Made by a program: the position numbers and the translations under genes
NCBI GenBank assembly: GCA_047967505.1
Contig: CM106541.1
Reading direction: 5' to 3' (one strand)
DNA: 64,000 nt
DNA from: Dipteris shenzhenensis
Lineage: Eukaryota; Polypodiophyta; Polypodiopsida; Gleicheniales
Shown: piece by piece, positions 36,401-46,730 of the stretch
Layout: each line of letters opens with the position of its first letter
Position numbering within the stretch: the first letter of the stretch is position 1
The notes under the pieces: generated by a model
The model's database searches: none
What the model was told of the DNA's origin: nothing
Seen by the model: the letters and a program-made list of their open reading frames with translations, nothing else

Positions 36401-37295
36401 CTCTCCACCCACAACTGTGTCCATCTTTTTGCTCCACTGGCAAACGTCTTTTGAATTCTACTTGATCTTGTTGCTCCGTGGTTGTTCTGATAGCAGATAC
36501 TAGCCGATATGCAGCACTATCCAACATGACATATGAAATATATTAATATGTCATGATCATAAGATACAAAATAAGAAAGTATCAAAAATATTAAGAGAAT
36601 AATTGCCTTGGGGAGTTGGCATGATAGCCTTCTATTGAATTCACAAACCATAAATGGTTGAGTTCAAGGTCCCAGAAGATCAGACTCCAATGTGAGCTAC
36701 ACGACCAGAATAAAAATGATTATTGTTTTACACAAACTTGCCATAGAAATAGTAAAAATTAGGTTAGAGTTGATACTTACGCCTCATGATAAGGCATTAA
36801 GATGACTCGCACCCCATCTAAATTCAAAGGGCTTAACCAGGTACAAACATCTTCTATAGTCTTTTGAGGAGAGCTAAGAAACGATGCTGCACTAGCTGAG
36901 AAATAACTACACTGCACCAAGAAATAAACAAACATTAGCTCATAGAATTGATTTGCATTCTGCACTAGGAAACTGATATATAACTGCACTGTGAATAAAT
37001 AAACAAATGTTAGCTCATTGAAGCAGCAACAAATAAATAAACGTTACCTGAGAATGGCCAAGATAACATTGTCATTAACCTCTTTTAAAGGATTGGAGAG
37101 GATTGAAACCTCCTCTCTACCAAAGCTTAAATACTGAGGTTCTCGTTTCAAAATGATCCTAACTTCAAATGAGCTCTCCATTTTATCCAATGCAGCTAAA
37201 TTTGATTTTTCAATCAAATTTAGAGGTGGTTGCATTGTTGAAGTAGAAGGGAGTGCCTCCATATTGACTTCATCCATTTCTTCTCCCTCTATTGC
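33454..37295 (-). pseudogene. Triple Ulp1/C48-like protease gene, right copy, broken
   Basis: Mirror of the exons at 1-3880, with the same three modules and splice sites. Three lesions separate it from the left copy. A 40-bp deletion near 36890 lies in the VYMLD exon of module 1. A 1-base insertion (an extra A in AAA at 34868-34870) just after CGWRVGYN shifts module 2. A TAG (complement of 33522-33524), where the left arm has CAG, truncates the acidic tail. His and Cys motifs of each module remain readable. The exon beginning AIEGEEMDEVNM has its acceptor at about 37295. Cryptic acceptors created by the deletion could partly rescue splicing, but the gene is probably non-functional. Confidence 0.8.
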
Positions 37296-37391
37296 CTGTA
37301 AACAAATATGAGAGATTAGATTCATTATCTTTAAATTTAAATCTTATTTAAAAAATTGTATTTAGTTGAGAAATAGAGAGTTCATACCGCT

Positions 37392-37619
37392 AAGTATTGT
37401 CGTAGTGGCCTTTTTTCATAACCCTGTGAGCCATAATTATCAAAGAAGGCATCATCATGTTTGTCTTCATCCACCAACCTCTCTGTGAACGGGTCATGTA
37501 AGTCCATCTTTTCATCATCATCAACTGGGACATTATGATCTTCAAGGTAATCATCCATGTCATCAGTGTCCTTGTGGTCTATCTCTTTTTCATAGCCTGT
37601 GGTTAGATCTGCTTGAAGC
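37392..37619 (-). CDS. Acidic linker exon of the protease gene
   Basis: Between an acceptor (TTTCTAG, about 37620) and a donor (GTATGA at about 37387-37392) the frame reads LQADLTTGYEKEIDHKDTDD and ends near KRPLRQYLA. It is very rich in Asp and Glu. It joins the unrecognised upstream region to the first protease module. Confidence 0.6.
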
Positions 37620-38691
37620 TAGAAATAAGCCATGAAATGCTTATTTTCAATAATATTTGTGGAGTTGCCTTTTCTTAGGAGATCCTCAAATAAATATCCC
37701 ATCCTGCACAAGGTGACCTCCCAACCTGCCGGCAGCAAATTCTCCATCATGGTAAGCAAGAGACTCCCACTTTTTGCAGGACTTCCATAGTTGTTTTTTT
37801 TATAATGAATGGACCTGGGAATATCTTGCTCTTCTAGCATCAATCTCAAATTATTTGAATTCCCTCTTATGTTCTTTTGTAAGGAGTGATCAGTTGTAAG
37901 GAGTGATCAGGGTTGGGACTTCGCATACACAGAAAGAATGATTCAAGAGTTTGAATCGCTATGCCACATTCTCTCGTGCCTCTCTTTGCTGCATAAACAC
38001 CGCTATAGATCTTCAAATCTGATGAATATGCTTGCTCTAGAGTAACCTGCATGGCTTCTTTGTCTTTTTTATCAACAAAAATGACAATGTTGCAAATCGC
38101 CACTTTGCTAATGGTGGTATATACTATTCTATCAATGAAGTTATGGATATCATTGCTAGAAACTTCATTGATAAAGAATAGTTGTGGCTTATCCCATGCT
38201 GACTCATTCTTGAAGAAGTCATCTTCTGAGACTCCCCTGAAGTTGACAAGCTTTCCAGACTCTGCCGTAACCTCTACATTGAATTGAAAGCTTTGGTGCA
38301 TATCTGTCGGCATCCTTATCTCGCTGATTAATCTTTCCACATATGCAACCACCTGTTGTGGGATCTCTTTTCTCATATAAGAGGTTACTATTTTCGACCC
38401 ATCTTCATCCTTTTTAATCCACCTGTTTGCCCATAGCTTTACCTTGGGTGTTGACAAAGAATCTATATGCTTCACCACATTATAGTCAATGTTACAATGA
38501 GTAAGTGGAATTTGTTTCTCTGACAGCAAATACTTGATGGCACTATGCACTACATCACGCCTCACCTGTACATTGATGCATTCTTCCATGCAGTGGTCTT
38601 TGTCTTTTTTTCCAAAAAACCATTCTTTCTTTAAAATTTTTTGTGCTACCATGGATGCATACTTATCAGGTAAGTACTTACAGGCCTCCAC
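37619..38691 (-). pseudogene. Unrecognised region, possibly a methyltransferase-like fold
   Basis: The frame 38691-37867 has alternating hydrophobic strands (KPQLFFINEV, CNIVIFVDKK, LESFFLCMRS) and an ECGIAIQTLESFF segment. A 17-bp tandem duplication (GTAAGGAGTGATCAG at 37879 and again at 37896) shifts the frame. Past it the text continues as LRLMLEEQDIPRS and SLLLTMMENLLPAGWEVTLC (37849-37619). The order of a strand-rich region, an E-x-F block and a later PAGWEV segment is reminiscent of adenine-methyltransferase-like folds found next to ParB-type domains, but the D/N-PP-W/Y catalytic motif was not seen. The assignment is a hypothesis. Confidence 0.4.
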
Positions 38692-39500
38692 ATCCTTGCC
38701 GTCAACTCCTTCTTATCCAGTACCTTTGACTTGCCAGAGATAAACAAAGGAGCTTCATAGGTCAGCTGTCCACGCTCACAAGCAATGCACGTTTCAAGCA
38801 TTTCATTGAACACTTCAACAGGACGAAATATGATAGAAGTGTAGTCGGCATATCTATCCCTCACCACCTTGAGGCTTGTCATACTTTCTTCTCGCTCTTG
38901 AGTTCCCCTAGGCACAACTGCACTCAAAGAAGTATAAAAGTTTGTGAGTGTGTCGGCGTCTGCTTTTGTGACCTTTCGCTTCAAATCAAGATTTGGAGAA
39001 CCAAATGTTGTCCATATAACCCTTGCCTTCTGTAAGACCTCTGATGTTGAGGATATCTTACGCTTTCCATGGACATAATGATTAAGTCTTTCGGACTCAA
39101 TCAAATACCTGATCTCATGCTTGAATATACAGATTGTTGCAGGATAATAATGGAATGAGCTTATCTTTACAAATTGTTCTGGAGTGAGTCTTTTGCCCTC
39201 CTTTGCTTCCCTTGCGATCTGATTACAAGCATAAGCCCAATGTTGACCATCAATGGGCTGGAATTTGCAATGAAGGAGAAATTCCTTCTTTACTTCCTTC
39301 AGCATATTCTCACCTTGTGCCTCTTCGCCTTGTTCATGTGGAATATTTTTAAGAGTGTCTTTAAAGAATTGACTGAAGGTTTCCTCAAAATGTGTAGGCC
39401 CTATAAATGTTATTTGATCCAGAAAACTATTTTTGGTTGGACAAAACATTATTGGGCGTAAGACCACATTGCTTGCCATAGGTTTCTTACCATCTCTCAA
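38646..39500 (-). CDS. Unrecognised protein region with a D-G-Q-H motif
   Basis: A 284-codon frame on the same strand as the protease gene and upstream of it. It includes FIGPTHFEETFSQFFKDTLK, then KFQPIDGQHWAYACNQIA, where I-D-G-Q-H followed by A-x-A-like small residues recalls the ParB/DGQHR nuclease-fold signature. A long helical part follows, with IACERGQLTYEAPLF near the end. The next frame (from 38691) overlaps with a frame offset near ARMWRPVS/DVEACKYL. This could be a frameshift or a small unrecognised intron. Function unknown; the ParB-like reading rests on one motif. Confidence 0.45.
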   Translation of the reverse strand: MRDGKKPMASNVVLRPIMFCPTKNSFLDQITFIGPTHFEETFSQFFKDTLKNIPHEQGEEAQGENMLKEVKKEFLLHCKFQPIDGQHWAYACNQIAREAKEGKRLTPEQFVKISSFHYYPATICIFKHEIRYLIESERLNHYVHGKRKISSTSEVLQKARVIWTTFGSPNLDLKRKVTKADADTLTNFYTSLSAVVPRGTQEREESMTSLKVVRDRYADYTSIIFRPVEVFNEMLETCIACERGQLTYEAPLFISGKSKVLDKKELTARMWRPVSTYLISMHPW

Positions 39501-39682
39501 AGCCCGTATATTTGCATTGCATAGGATATATCAAGGCTTCGGCTATTAGTAAAGAGAGCTGCAGCTTCCACATCTTTGGCATTCACAAACCACGTCCTTT
39601 GACCCCAGATATATCCCACATCATCATCTGTAACTGCTTCATTAAGACGCAGATTAAGATTTTTGATTGATGTGAGTTCATC

Positions 39683-40609
39683 CTAATCATCTTCAGCCTC
39701 AGATTCTGAGTCTTCATCTTTCTCTTTTTTTGACCGTTTTTCATCCACATTACCTTTCTCTACAGTAAGACGATGTCTTTTTTTACTGCTTGGAACTGTG
39801 GCTCTTGCAGTACTAGCCTTTTGCATTTCACGTTGTGGTTTGCTAGCAAGAGCTTCTAGCATAACTGCAGTGGATCGACCTTGATCTTCTTCAATTTTTG
39901 CTAATTCCCATGCACTCAAGGCTTGTTTTTCATCACCCTTAGTTACATCCACCATTTCTGGCTCTAGAAGTTTGCGCTCATGTTCTACAGGTTTGTGACA
40001 GTGTGCCTGTTCTTCTTGTCCCTGCATCGAAGTCTGAGCTTTTTGATCTCCTTCATGTGAAGATCCTTGAATATGAGGAGCATATTCTGCATCCTGAAAG
40101 TATTCAAACATTATCTTTGCATGCATCCTTTTTGCCACCACACTAGGAAATTGATCCCAAGTATATGAAAGAGTCTCCAATGCCCTTTGCAGCTCTAGAA
40201 ACTTTGATGGTTGAGGAGGAGGCATCACAAAGGTCTTTGCGTCTCTCCTTGACACAATAAAATGCATACCGCCAACTTCAGGATCTAAACTCTTTGTTAA
40301 AATATCCACAAAGGTGTCTTTTCGCTCTATTATTATGCCTACTACAAGGCTTGAAGTCATATCTTTTTTGAAGAAAGTAGCATCCCATGGATCTTCAACA
40401 CCATTGAACTCCCTTTTTGACATAAGTAGAAAGAGTCTCTTTTCCTTTTGATGAAGAAACCAAGCTCTTCTGCCCATGTGATATCGAGTCCACCTACCAA
40501 AGCCATTGGGGCTATATTCCTTTCCTTTGAAATTCAGAGTGACATCAGAAACCCATTCTCTGATCTCAGAGTCATTTAGGATAGCCATCACATTAGCTGA
40601 TTGCTCCAT
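39683..40609 (-). CDS. Unrecognised N-terminal protein region of the protease gene
   Basis: The start MEQSANVMAILNDSEIREWV (ATG 40609-40607) lies just after an acceptor TTTCTTGTAG, so an upstream exon may exist. The first 190 residues look folded (FGRWTRYHMGRRAWFLHQKE, LRVS-like strands). The rest is charged and low in complexity, with a Lys-rich, NLS-like segment (SSKKRHRL, KRSKKEKDEDSESEAEDD). After TAG at 39683-39685 the same frame stays open to about 39500 (VGYIWGQRTWFVNAKDVEAA), so the stop may be a recent lesion (GAT-TAG-GAT) or the ORFs may be joined by splicing. No family recognised. Confidence 0.5.
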   Translation of the reverse strand: MEQSANVMAILNDSEIREWVSDVTLNFKGKEYSPNGFGRWTRYHMGRRAWFLHQKEKRLFLLMSKREFNGVEDPWDATFFKKDMTSSLVVGIIIERKDTFVDILTKSLDPEVGGMHFIVSRRDAKTFVMPPPQPSKFLELQRALETLSYTWDQFPSVVAKRMHAKIMFEYFQDAEYAPHIQGSSHEGDQKAQTSMQGQEEQAHCHKPVEHERKLLEPEMVDVTKGDEKQALSAWELAKIEEDQGRSTAVMLEALASKPQREMQKASTARATVPSSKKRHRLTVEKGNVDEKRSKKEKDEDSESEAEDD

Positions 40610-40702
40610 AATCCTACAAGAAAAGATAATGAAGAATTTAGATACATACAAGTAAAGTACAATATACAACCCTTGATACAATAAATGTGGGAAATAGCCC
40701 AA

Positions 40703-41760
40703 AAGGCTTTACAAGGCTTCATATGGCAATAAATGTGGGAAATACCCTAAAAGGCTTTACAAGGCTTAAATATTTGTACAAATGTAAAAAAATTAGCCAA
40801 TAAAGCTTTACAAGTAATATAAAATGTCGTCTAGTGATAAAGCTTCAATCTTCGTGAAGATTCATGTAATCTGTCCATCCATTGATTTACCCTCTAGTCA
40901 TAAAGCTTCAATCTTCGTGATGACATGTAATCTGTCCATCCATTGATATCTGTGCACTGATACCCAACTGATGCAATCTATCCACTAAAAATTGTTCCAC
41001 TGATATCCACTTATGCAGCCCACATGATATCCACTTATGCATCCCACTGATACTCGTTAATTAGTGAATGGTCGGGATGGTCGGGTTCATTACAAGGCGC
41101 TTCATATGACAATAAATGTAAAAAATAGCATAGAAAGCTTTACAAGGGTTTTTATGACAATAAAGGAGCTTAAATATTTATACAAATGCAATAAAAATAA
41201 CCAATAATCATCAAGCTCCAATATGTCCCATGACATGTAATCTGTCCACTGATATATGTAATCTGTCCACTGGAATCTTCTCATGCAATCTGCCCACTGA
41301 TAAACTTCTTGGTAAATGGTAAAAGGTCTTATTTAATAGCATGTTATGAGTGTTAAACCGCATGTGAGCGAAGGGACTGACAACGATTAGGAACTAGTTA
41401 GAAAAATTTGAGCATGGCTTCGATTGGCAACTTGGAGAATTGTCTCTCCTCTAAGGCAATCTAATCTATGCTAAACTATGCTAAACCAACCGTCGAAGCG
41501 AAGAAAAGCAATAAATAATTTTTTTTTCTGTGTTCATTTTAATGTGCTGGGGTTTAAGAGGCTTAAATATGCAAAAGAAGGGGTTGTGATGTAGAGCTAA
41601 ACCTGCATGTGATATAAATGAAGAACAAGTATCTAAAGAAAAGTTAACATTTTTCAATTTAAAAGATGAATATATATAAAAATATTATCTCACCTTCAAA
41701 ACAAACCATAAATTCACTCTTTTATAATTTTTTAAAAGTATAATATAAAAGATGTAAATA
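40703..41760. other. Non-coding tract with short direct repeats
   Basis: TCATGTAATCTGTCCATCCATTGAT-type words recur near 40862, 40925 and 41230. AAAGGCTTTACAAGGCTT recurs near 40699 and 40750. No gene was seen; it may include the promoter or first exon of the minus-strand gene. Confidence 0.45.
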
Positions 41761-41766
41761 TATAAA

Positions 41767-41966
41767 ACTCTCTTTACTTTCTCTCTCTCTCTCTCTCTCT
41801 CTCGACTCCTAAATCTCTTTGTAGCCATAGTCAAGACACCTCATTCTCTCTCTTAATCTCTCTCTCTCTCTCTCTCTGACAACTCTTAAGTATTTTTCTC
41901 TCTATCCTCATCCCACTTATTCTCTCTCTCCCTCTCCCTCCCTCTAGCACATAAGTTTCATTCCTC

Positions 41967-42024
<58 letters not shown>

Positions 42025-42106
42025 CCTAAGTCTCCCTCTTCTCTTCTCTCTCTCTCTCTCTCTCTCTCTTTTCCTCTCTCCTCTCGCCACGTTTCATTCT
42101 GATAAA

Positions 42107-42142
<36 letters not shown>

Positions 42143-43000
42143 CCTCTCTCTCTCTCCCTCTCTCTCTTTCCCTCTCTCCCTCTTTCTCTCTCTCCCTCTC
42201 TCTCTTTCTCTCTCTCTCCCTCTCTCTCCCTACTCTCTCCCTCCCTCAAGCAGCCACGGCCCCCAAGAGACCCGCTTCTCTCTCTTAATCTCTCTCCCCC
42301 TCTCTCCTCTCTCTTTCTTTCCCTCCCTACTCTTCTCTCTCATTTAAGGAGCCCCTCTTCTATCTTTGAATCTCTCTCTCTCTCTCCCTCTCTCCCTCTC
42401 TCTTGGCACAGCTACCAAGAGTTCCTCCTCTCTCTTAATTTCTCTCTTTCTCTCTCTCGTCTCTCTTCTCTCTTTCTCTCCCTCCCTATTCTCTCATTTC
42501 TCAAATTTACAAACTCAACTATAAATAAAAAACTAATTAAAATAGAACTCAAAAACTCAAATAAGAAACTAATTTAATCCCTCTCTCTCTTTCTCTCTCT
42601 CTCTCCCTCTCTCTCTTTCCCTCTCTCTCTCTTTCTCTCTCTCCCTCTCTCTCTCTTTCTCTCTCTCTCCCTCCCTCAAAGCAGCCAAGGCCCCCAAGAG
42701 ACTCTCTTCTCTCTCTTAATCTCTCTCCCCCTCTCTCCTCTCTCTTTCTTTCCCTCCCTACTCTTCTCTCTCATTTAAGGAGCCCCTCTTTTCTCTGTGA
42801 ATCTCTCTCTCTCTCTCCCTCTCTCCCTCTCCTCTCTCATTTAAGGAGCCCCTCTTCTCTCTCTTAATTTCTCTCTTTCCCTCCCTCCCTATTCTCTCAT
42901 TTCTCAAATTTACAAACTCAAATATAAATAAAAAACTAATTAAAATAGAACTCAAAAACTCAAATAAAAAACTAATTTAAAAAGAATTGTAATGCCTTCT
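41767..43000. repeat. CT-rich microsatellite block with a 0.4-kb tandem duplication
   Basis: Long (CT)n runs are broken by short unique words. A block holding GCCCCCAAGAGAC, CATTTAAGGAGCCCCTCTT and AAATTTACAAACTCAA(C/A)TATA occurs twice, about 400-425 bp apart (42259-42575 and 42686-42977). No gene was seen. Confidence 0.88.
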
Positions 43001-43599
43001 AAAAGACCACCCTCCTCAAAAACTTTAAGAATAAACTAATTGAAAAAGAATTATAAGTAAAGAAAAAGAATTACAAGATGAATTTTAAGAAATAGAACTC
43101 AAAAACTTTAACAAGAAACTAATTGAAAAGAATTGTAAGTAAAGAAAAAGAATTACAAGATGAATAAAAAAGAATGCAAGTACCTGGAAAAAGTGAAAAA
43201 AGTAAGGCTCCGCTTATCCTTTCTCTTCCGCTCTTGGTTGCTTTAATGAAATGAGGAGAGAGTTAAAACTAGCCCACTCCTCCTATGCATAAATTTGAAT
43301 TTTCAAAAAAGAGAGGGAAATTTGAATTCATTATAAATTTGAATTCAAATTTGTGTTCAACATTCTTCTTATACTTTCTTCTAACATTCTTCTTATACTT
43401 TCTTCTAATACGTTCCTTTTGAATTCAAATTTGTGTTCAACATTCTTCTTGATACTTTCTTCAACATTCTTCTCGATTCTCGTAAGTCCTTTTCATTCTT
43501 CTCGTAAGTCCTTTTCATTCTTCTCGTAAGTCAAATCTTATTTGTCGTTCTTGCTCGTGAAAGTAAGTCAAATCCTCCTCTCCCCTCTCTCTCCTTCTG
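43001..43599. other. AT-rich to CT-rich transition, no gene
   Basis: Direct repeats of GAATTCAAATTTGTGTTCAACATTC (43343 and 43424) and of CATTCTTCTCGTAAGTC (43493-43530) are present. No coding evidence. Confidence 0.5.
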
Positions 43600-46055
43600 C
43601 TCCCTCCTCTCCTCTCCCTCTCTCTCTCCTCTCTCTCCTTCCTCTCCCCTCCCTCCCTCCCTCCATCCATCCCTCGACCCCATCCCTCCCCTCCCTTCCC
43701 CTTCCCTCCCCTCCCTCCGCCGCCAAAACTCCTCCCTCGACCCCTCCCCTCCCCTCCCTCCTTCCGCCAAGATCCCCCCGTCGACCCCTCCCCTCCCGCT
43801 ACCCTTCCCTCTCTCCCGTCGCCTAACCCCTTCCTCCCCTACCCCTTTTTCCCCTACCCCCTTTCAACCCTCCCCCTTTTCCCCACCCCCCTTCACGACC
43901 CCCCCAACCCTCCCCCCCCTTCCCCGGGCTGGCGGCCACGGCCGCCAGGCCCCCCCCCTCCTCTCAACCCCTCCCACCCCCTTGCCCCCCTCTCAACCCT
44001 CCCCCCCCTCCTTGGCGACCCCCCCGAGCCCTCCCTCCCTTTCCCCCCAGGCTGGCGGCCGTGGCCGCCAGCCCCCTCCCCTCCTCTCAACCCCTCCCAC
44101 CCCCTTGCCCTCTCAACCCTCCCTCCCCCTCCTTCGCGACCCACCCCCACGAGCCCTCCCCCCCTTTCCCACCCCCCCTTCCTCGGGCTGGTGGCCCCCT
44201 CCCCTCCTCTCAACCCCTCCCACCCCCTCCCCGGGCTGGCGGCCACGGCCGCCAACCCCCTCCCCCTCTCAGCGCTCCCCCTTCTTCACCCTTCCCCACC
44301 CCCTCTCAACGCTCCCCCCCCCTCCTCTCAACCCCTCCCACCCCCTTGCCCCCCTCTCAACCCTCTCCCCCCCCCTCCTTCGTGACCCCCCCGAGCCCTC
44401 CCCCACTTTCCCCCCGGGCTGGTGGCCGCGGCCGCCAGCCCCCTCCCCTCCTCTCAACCCCTCCCACCCCCTTGCCCTCTCAACCCTCCCCCCCCCTCCC
44501 GAGCCCTCCCCCGCTTTCGCACCCACCCTTTGGCGGCCGCGGCCGCCAGCCTCCTCCCCTCCTCTCAACCCCTCCCACCCCCTTCACCCCTCCCACCCCC
44601 TCCTTGGGCTGGCGGCCGCGAGCCCCCTCCCACTCTCAGCGCTCCCCCCTTCCCCACCCCCCCCTCGGCGACCCCCCAGCCCCCCAACCCTCCCCCCCTT
44701 CCCCCTCTCCTCTCAACCCCTCGCACCCCCTTCCCGCCCTCTCAGCTGTCCCCCCCCCCTCCCACCCCCTTCACCCCTCCCCCCCCTCCCCCCCCCTCCC
44801 ACCCCCTTCACCCCTCCCACCCCCTCCCTGGGCTGGCGGCCACGGCCACCAGCCCCCTCCCCCTCTCAGCGCTCCCCCCTTCCCCACCCCCCCCTTCGCG
44901 ACCCCCCAGCCCTCCCCCCCTTCCCCCCCTCCTCTCAACCCCTCGCACCCCCTTCCCGCCCTCTCACCCGTCCCCCCCCCTCCTTTCGAGACCCCCCCGG
45001 CTGGCAGTCGCGGCCGCCAGCCCCCCCTTCTTCTCAACCCCTCCCACCCCTCTCAGCCCTCCCCCCTCCCCTTCGTGACCCCCTAGCCCGCCCGCCTTTC
45101 CCACCCCCCCTTCCCCCGGGCTGGCGACCGCGGCCGCCAGCCCCCCCCTCCTCTCAACCCCTTCCACCCCCTTCGCTCCCACCCAACCCCCTCCCCAGGC
45201 CCCCTCTTCACCCTCCCCCCTTCGCAACCCCCCAACCCTCCCCCCCCTCTTCCCCACACCCCCCCTTCCCCCGGGCTGGTGGCCGCGGCCGCCAGCCCCC
45301 CCCCTCTCAACCCCTCCCACCCCCCCACCCACCCCCTACCCTGCCCCCGAGCTGGTGGCCGCGGCCGCCAGCCCCCCCCCCTCTCAGCCCCTCCTACCCC
45401 CTTCTGCCGCACCCACCCCCCTCCCCGCCCTTGAGCTGGCGGCTGCGGCCACCAGCCGCCCCTCCCACCCCTCTCACGCCTCCCACCCAACGCCCTCCCC
45501 GCCCCCCCTCCCACCCCCTTTCCTCCCACCGACCTCCCTCTTCGCCCCGCCCCCGAGCTGGTGGCCGCGGTCGCCAGCCGCCCCTCCCACCCCTCTCACC
45601 CCTCCTACCCAACCCCCTCCCCGCACCCGAGTTGGCGGCTGCGGCCGCCAGCCCCCCCTCCCACCCCCTCGCAGCCGCCAGCCGCCCCTCCCACCCCTCT
45701 CACCCCTCCTACCCAACCCCCTCCCCGCCCCTGGCGACCGCGGCCGCCAGGCCCCCCTCTCACCCCCTTCCCTCCCACCCACCTCCCTCTTCGCCCCCGA
45801 GCTGGCGGCTGCTGCTGCCAGCCGCCCTCTCTCTCGGCCCTCGATCCCCTTCCCCCCCACCCACCTCTCTCCCCACCCCGCCAGCGCCGCCAGCCCCCCC
45901 TTCAGCCCCCCCTTCCCCCTCCCCCCTTCCTCCCTCCAGTCCCTCCTTCCTCTACTCAGCCCCACCCTCTGCCTCCCTTCCTCCTACCTTCCCTCCAGTC
46001 CCTCCATCCTCTTCTTCTCCTCCCCTGAACCTTTCTCTCTCTAGTTCCTCTCTCT
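43600..46055. repeat. C-rich block with about 18 copies of a GC palindrome
   Basis: The plus strand is nearly all C with some T, and the G is confined to recurring words. Copies of GGCTGGCGGCC...GCCAGCC occur near 43927, 44050, 44234, 44417, 44530, 44607, 44831, 44999, 45119, 45274, 45350, 45434, 45556, 45630, 45729 and 45801, with further partial copies. The best copies centre on the perfect palindrome GGCGGCCGCGGCCGCC (for example 44532-44547). Spacers of 40-220 bp read CCCCTCCCACCCCC and CTCTCAACCC. The long Pro/Ser-rich open frames here in both strands come from base composition. Confidence 0.9.
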
Positions 46056-46730
46056 TCAAATTTTAAAAAAGAAACTAGAAAAATTAATCAAAAAAATTTG
46101 CAAGTACCTGGAAAAAGTTTGTAAGTTTGCTCTTTCTTGCTTTCTTGCTCTTCCTTCCTTGCTCTCTTGATCTTTCTTGCTTTCTTGCTTTCTTGCTCTC
46201 TTTTTCATCCCCTATCAACTCCGTCACTCATTTCACTCCCTTATTAGCCTACTCCCCTATTACCTTCCCCTCTCCCATTCCATTCTTCCCTCCCCACTCT
46301 CACTTCCACTTCCCATTACTCACTTGCCATTTGAAAACTATTAATATATTATTATACTATTTTTTATACTTATTATCATACACCCTTATTACTTCCCTAT
46401 CCTATTCCACTCCTCCCTCCTCATTCCCACTTCCACTTCCCATTACTCACTTGCTATACACATTTGCAAACTATTAATATATTATTATATGATTTTTTAT
46501 ACTATTTGTAAACTTACATATGGGCAAAATCACAGGTGTCAAAGCGATCCTGTTGTGGTCATACAACAACTGTGCTTTTATTCAAGGGCATATTTCCTCA
46601 TCAACAAGCTTATTTACTCAAGGTATGAAGTGCATAATTTGTGCACTAGGTGTTTACTTTGTGTCAAAATTGTTTGCCACACACACACACATATACACAT
46701 ACCGAGAATTTTCTAATATTATCGCATCTA
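46056..46730. other. Transition from pyrimidine-rich DNA to satellite
   Basis: A repeated CTATTAATATATTATTATA word occurs at about 46338 and 46470, and a short (CA)n at about 46679. No gene was seen. Satellite-like words begin near 46730. Confidence 0.5.

Larger units (their letters stand above)
31137..37253 (-). repeat. Right arm of the large inverted duplication
   Basis: This is the inverted partner of 1-6000. The arm is slightly longer because its 118-bp array is expanded. Its outer edge cannot be placed, because the left arm is cut by the window start; gene content continues without a break to about 40.6 kb. Coding changes relative to the left arm include a 40-bp deletion, a 1-base insertion and a CAG-to-TAG stop, so this arm has decayed more. 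Confidence 0.93.

Noticed and set aside
43982-46066. 694-codon Pro/Ser-rich open frame, plus other long frames on both strands here
   Set aside because: They arise from near-homopolymer C composition; all frames are open in places, and no motif, start context or splice pattern supports a protein.
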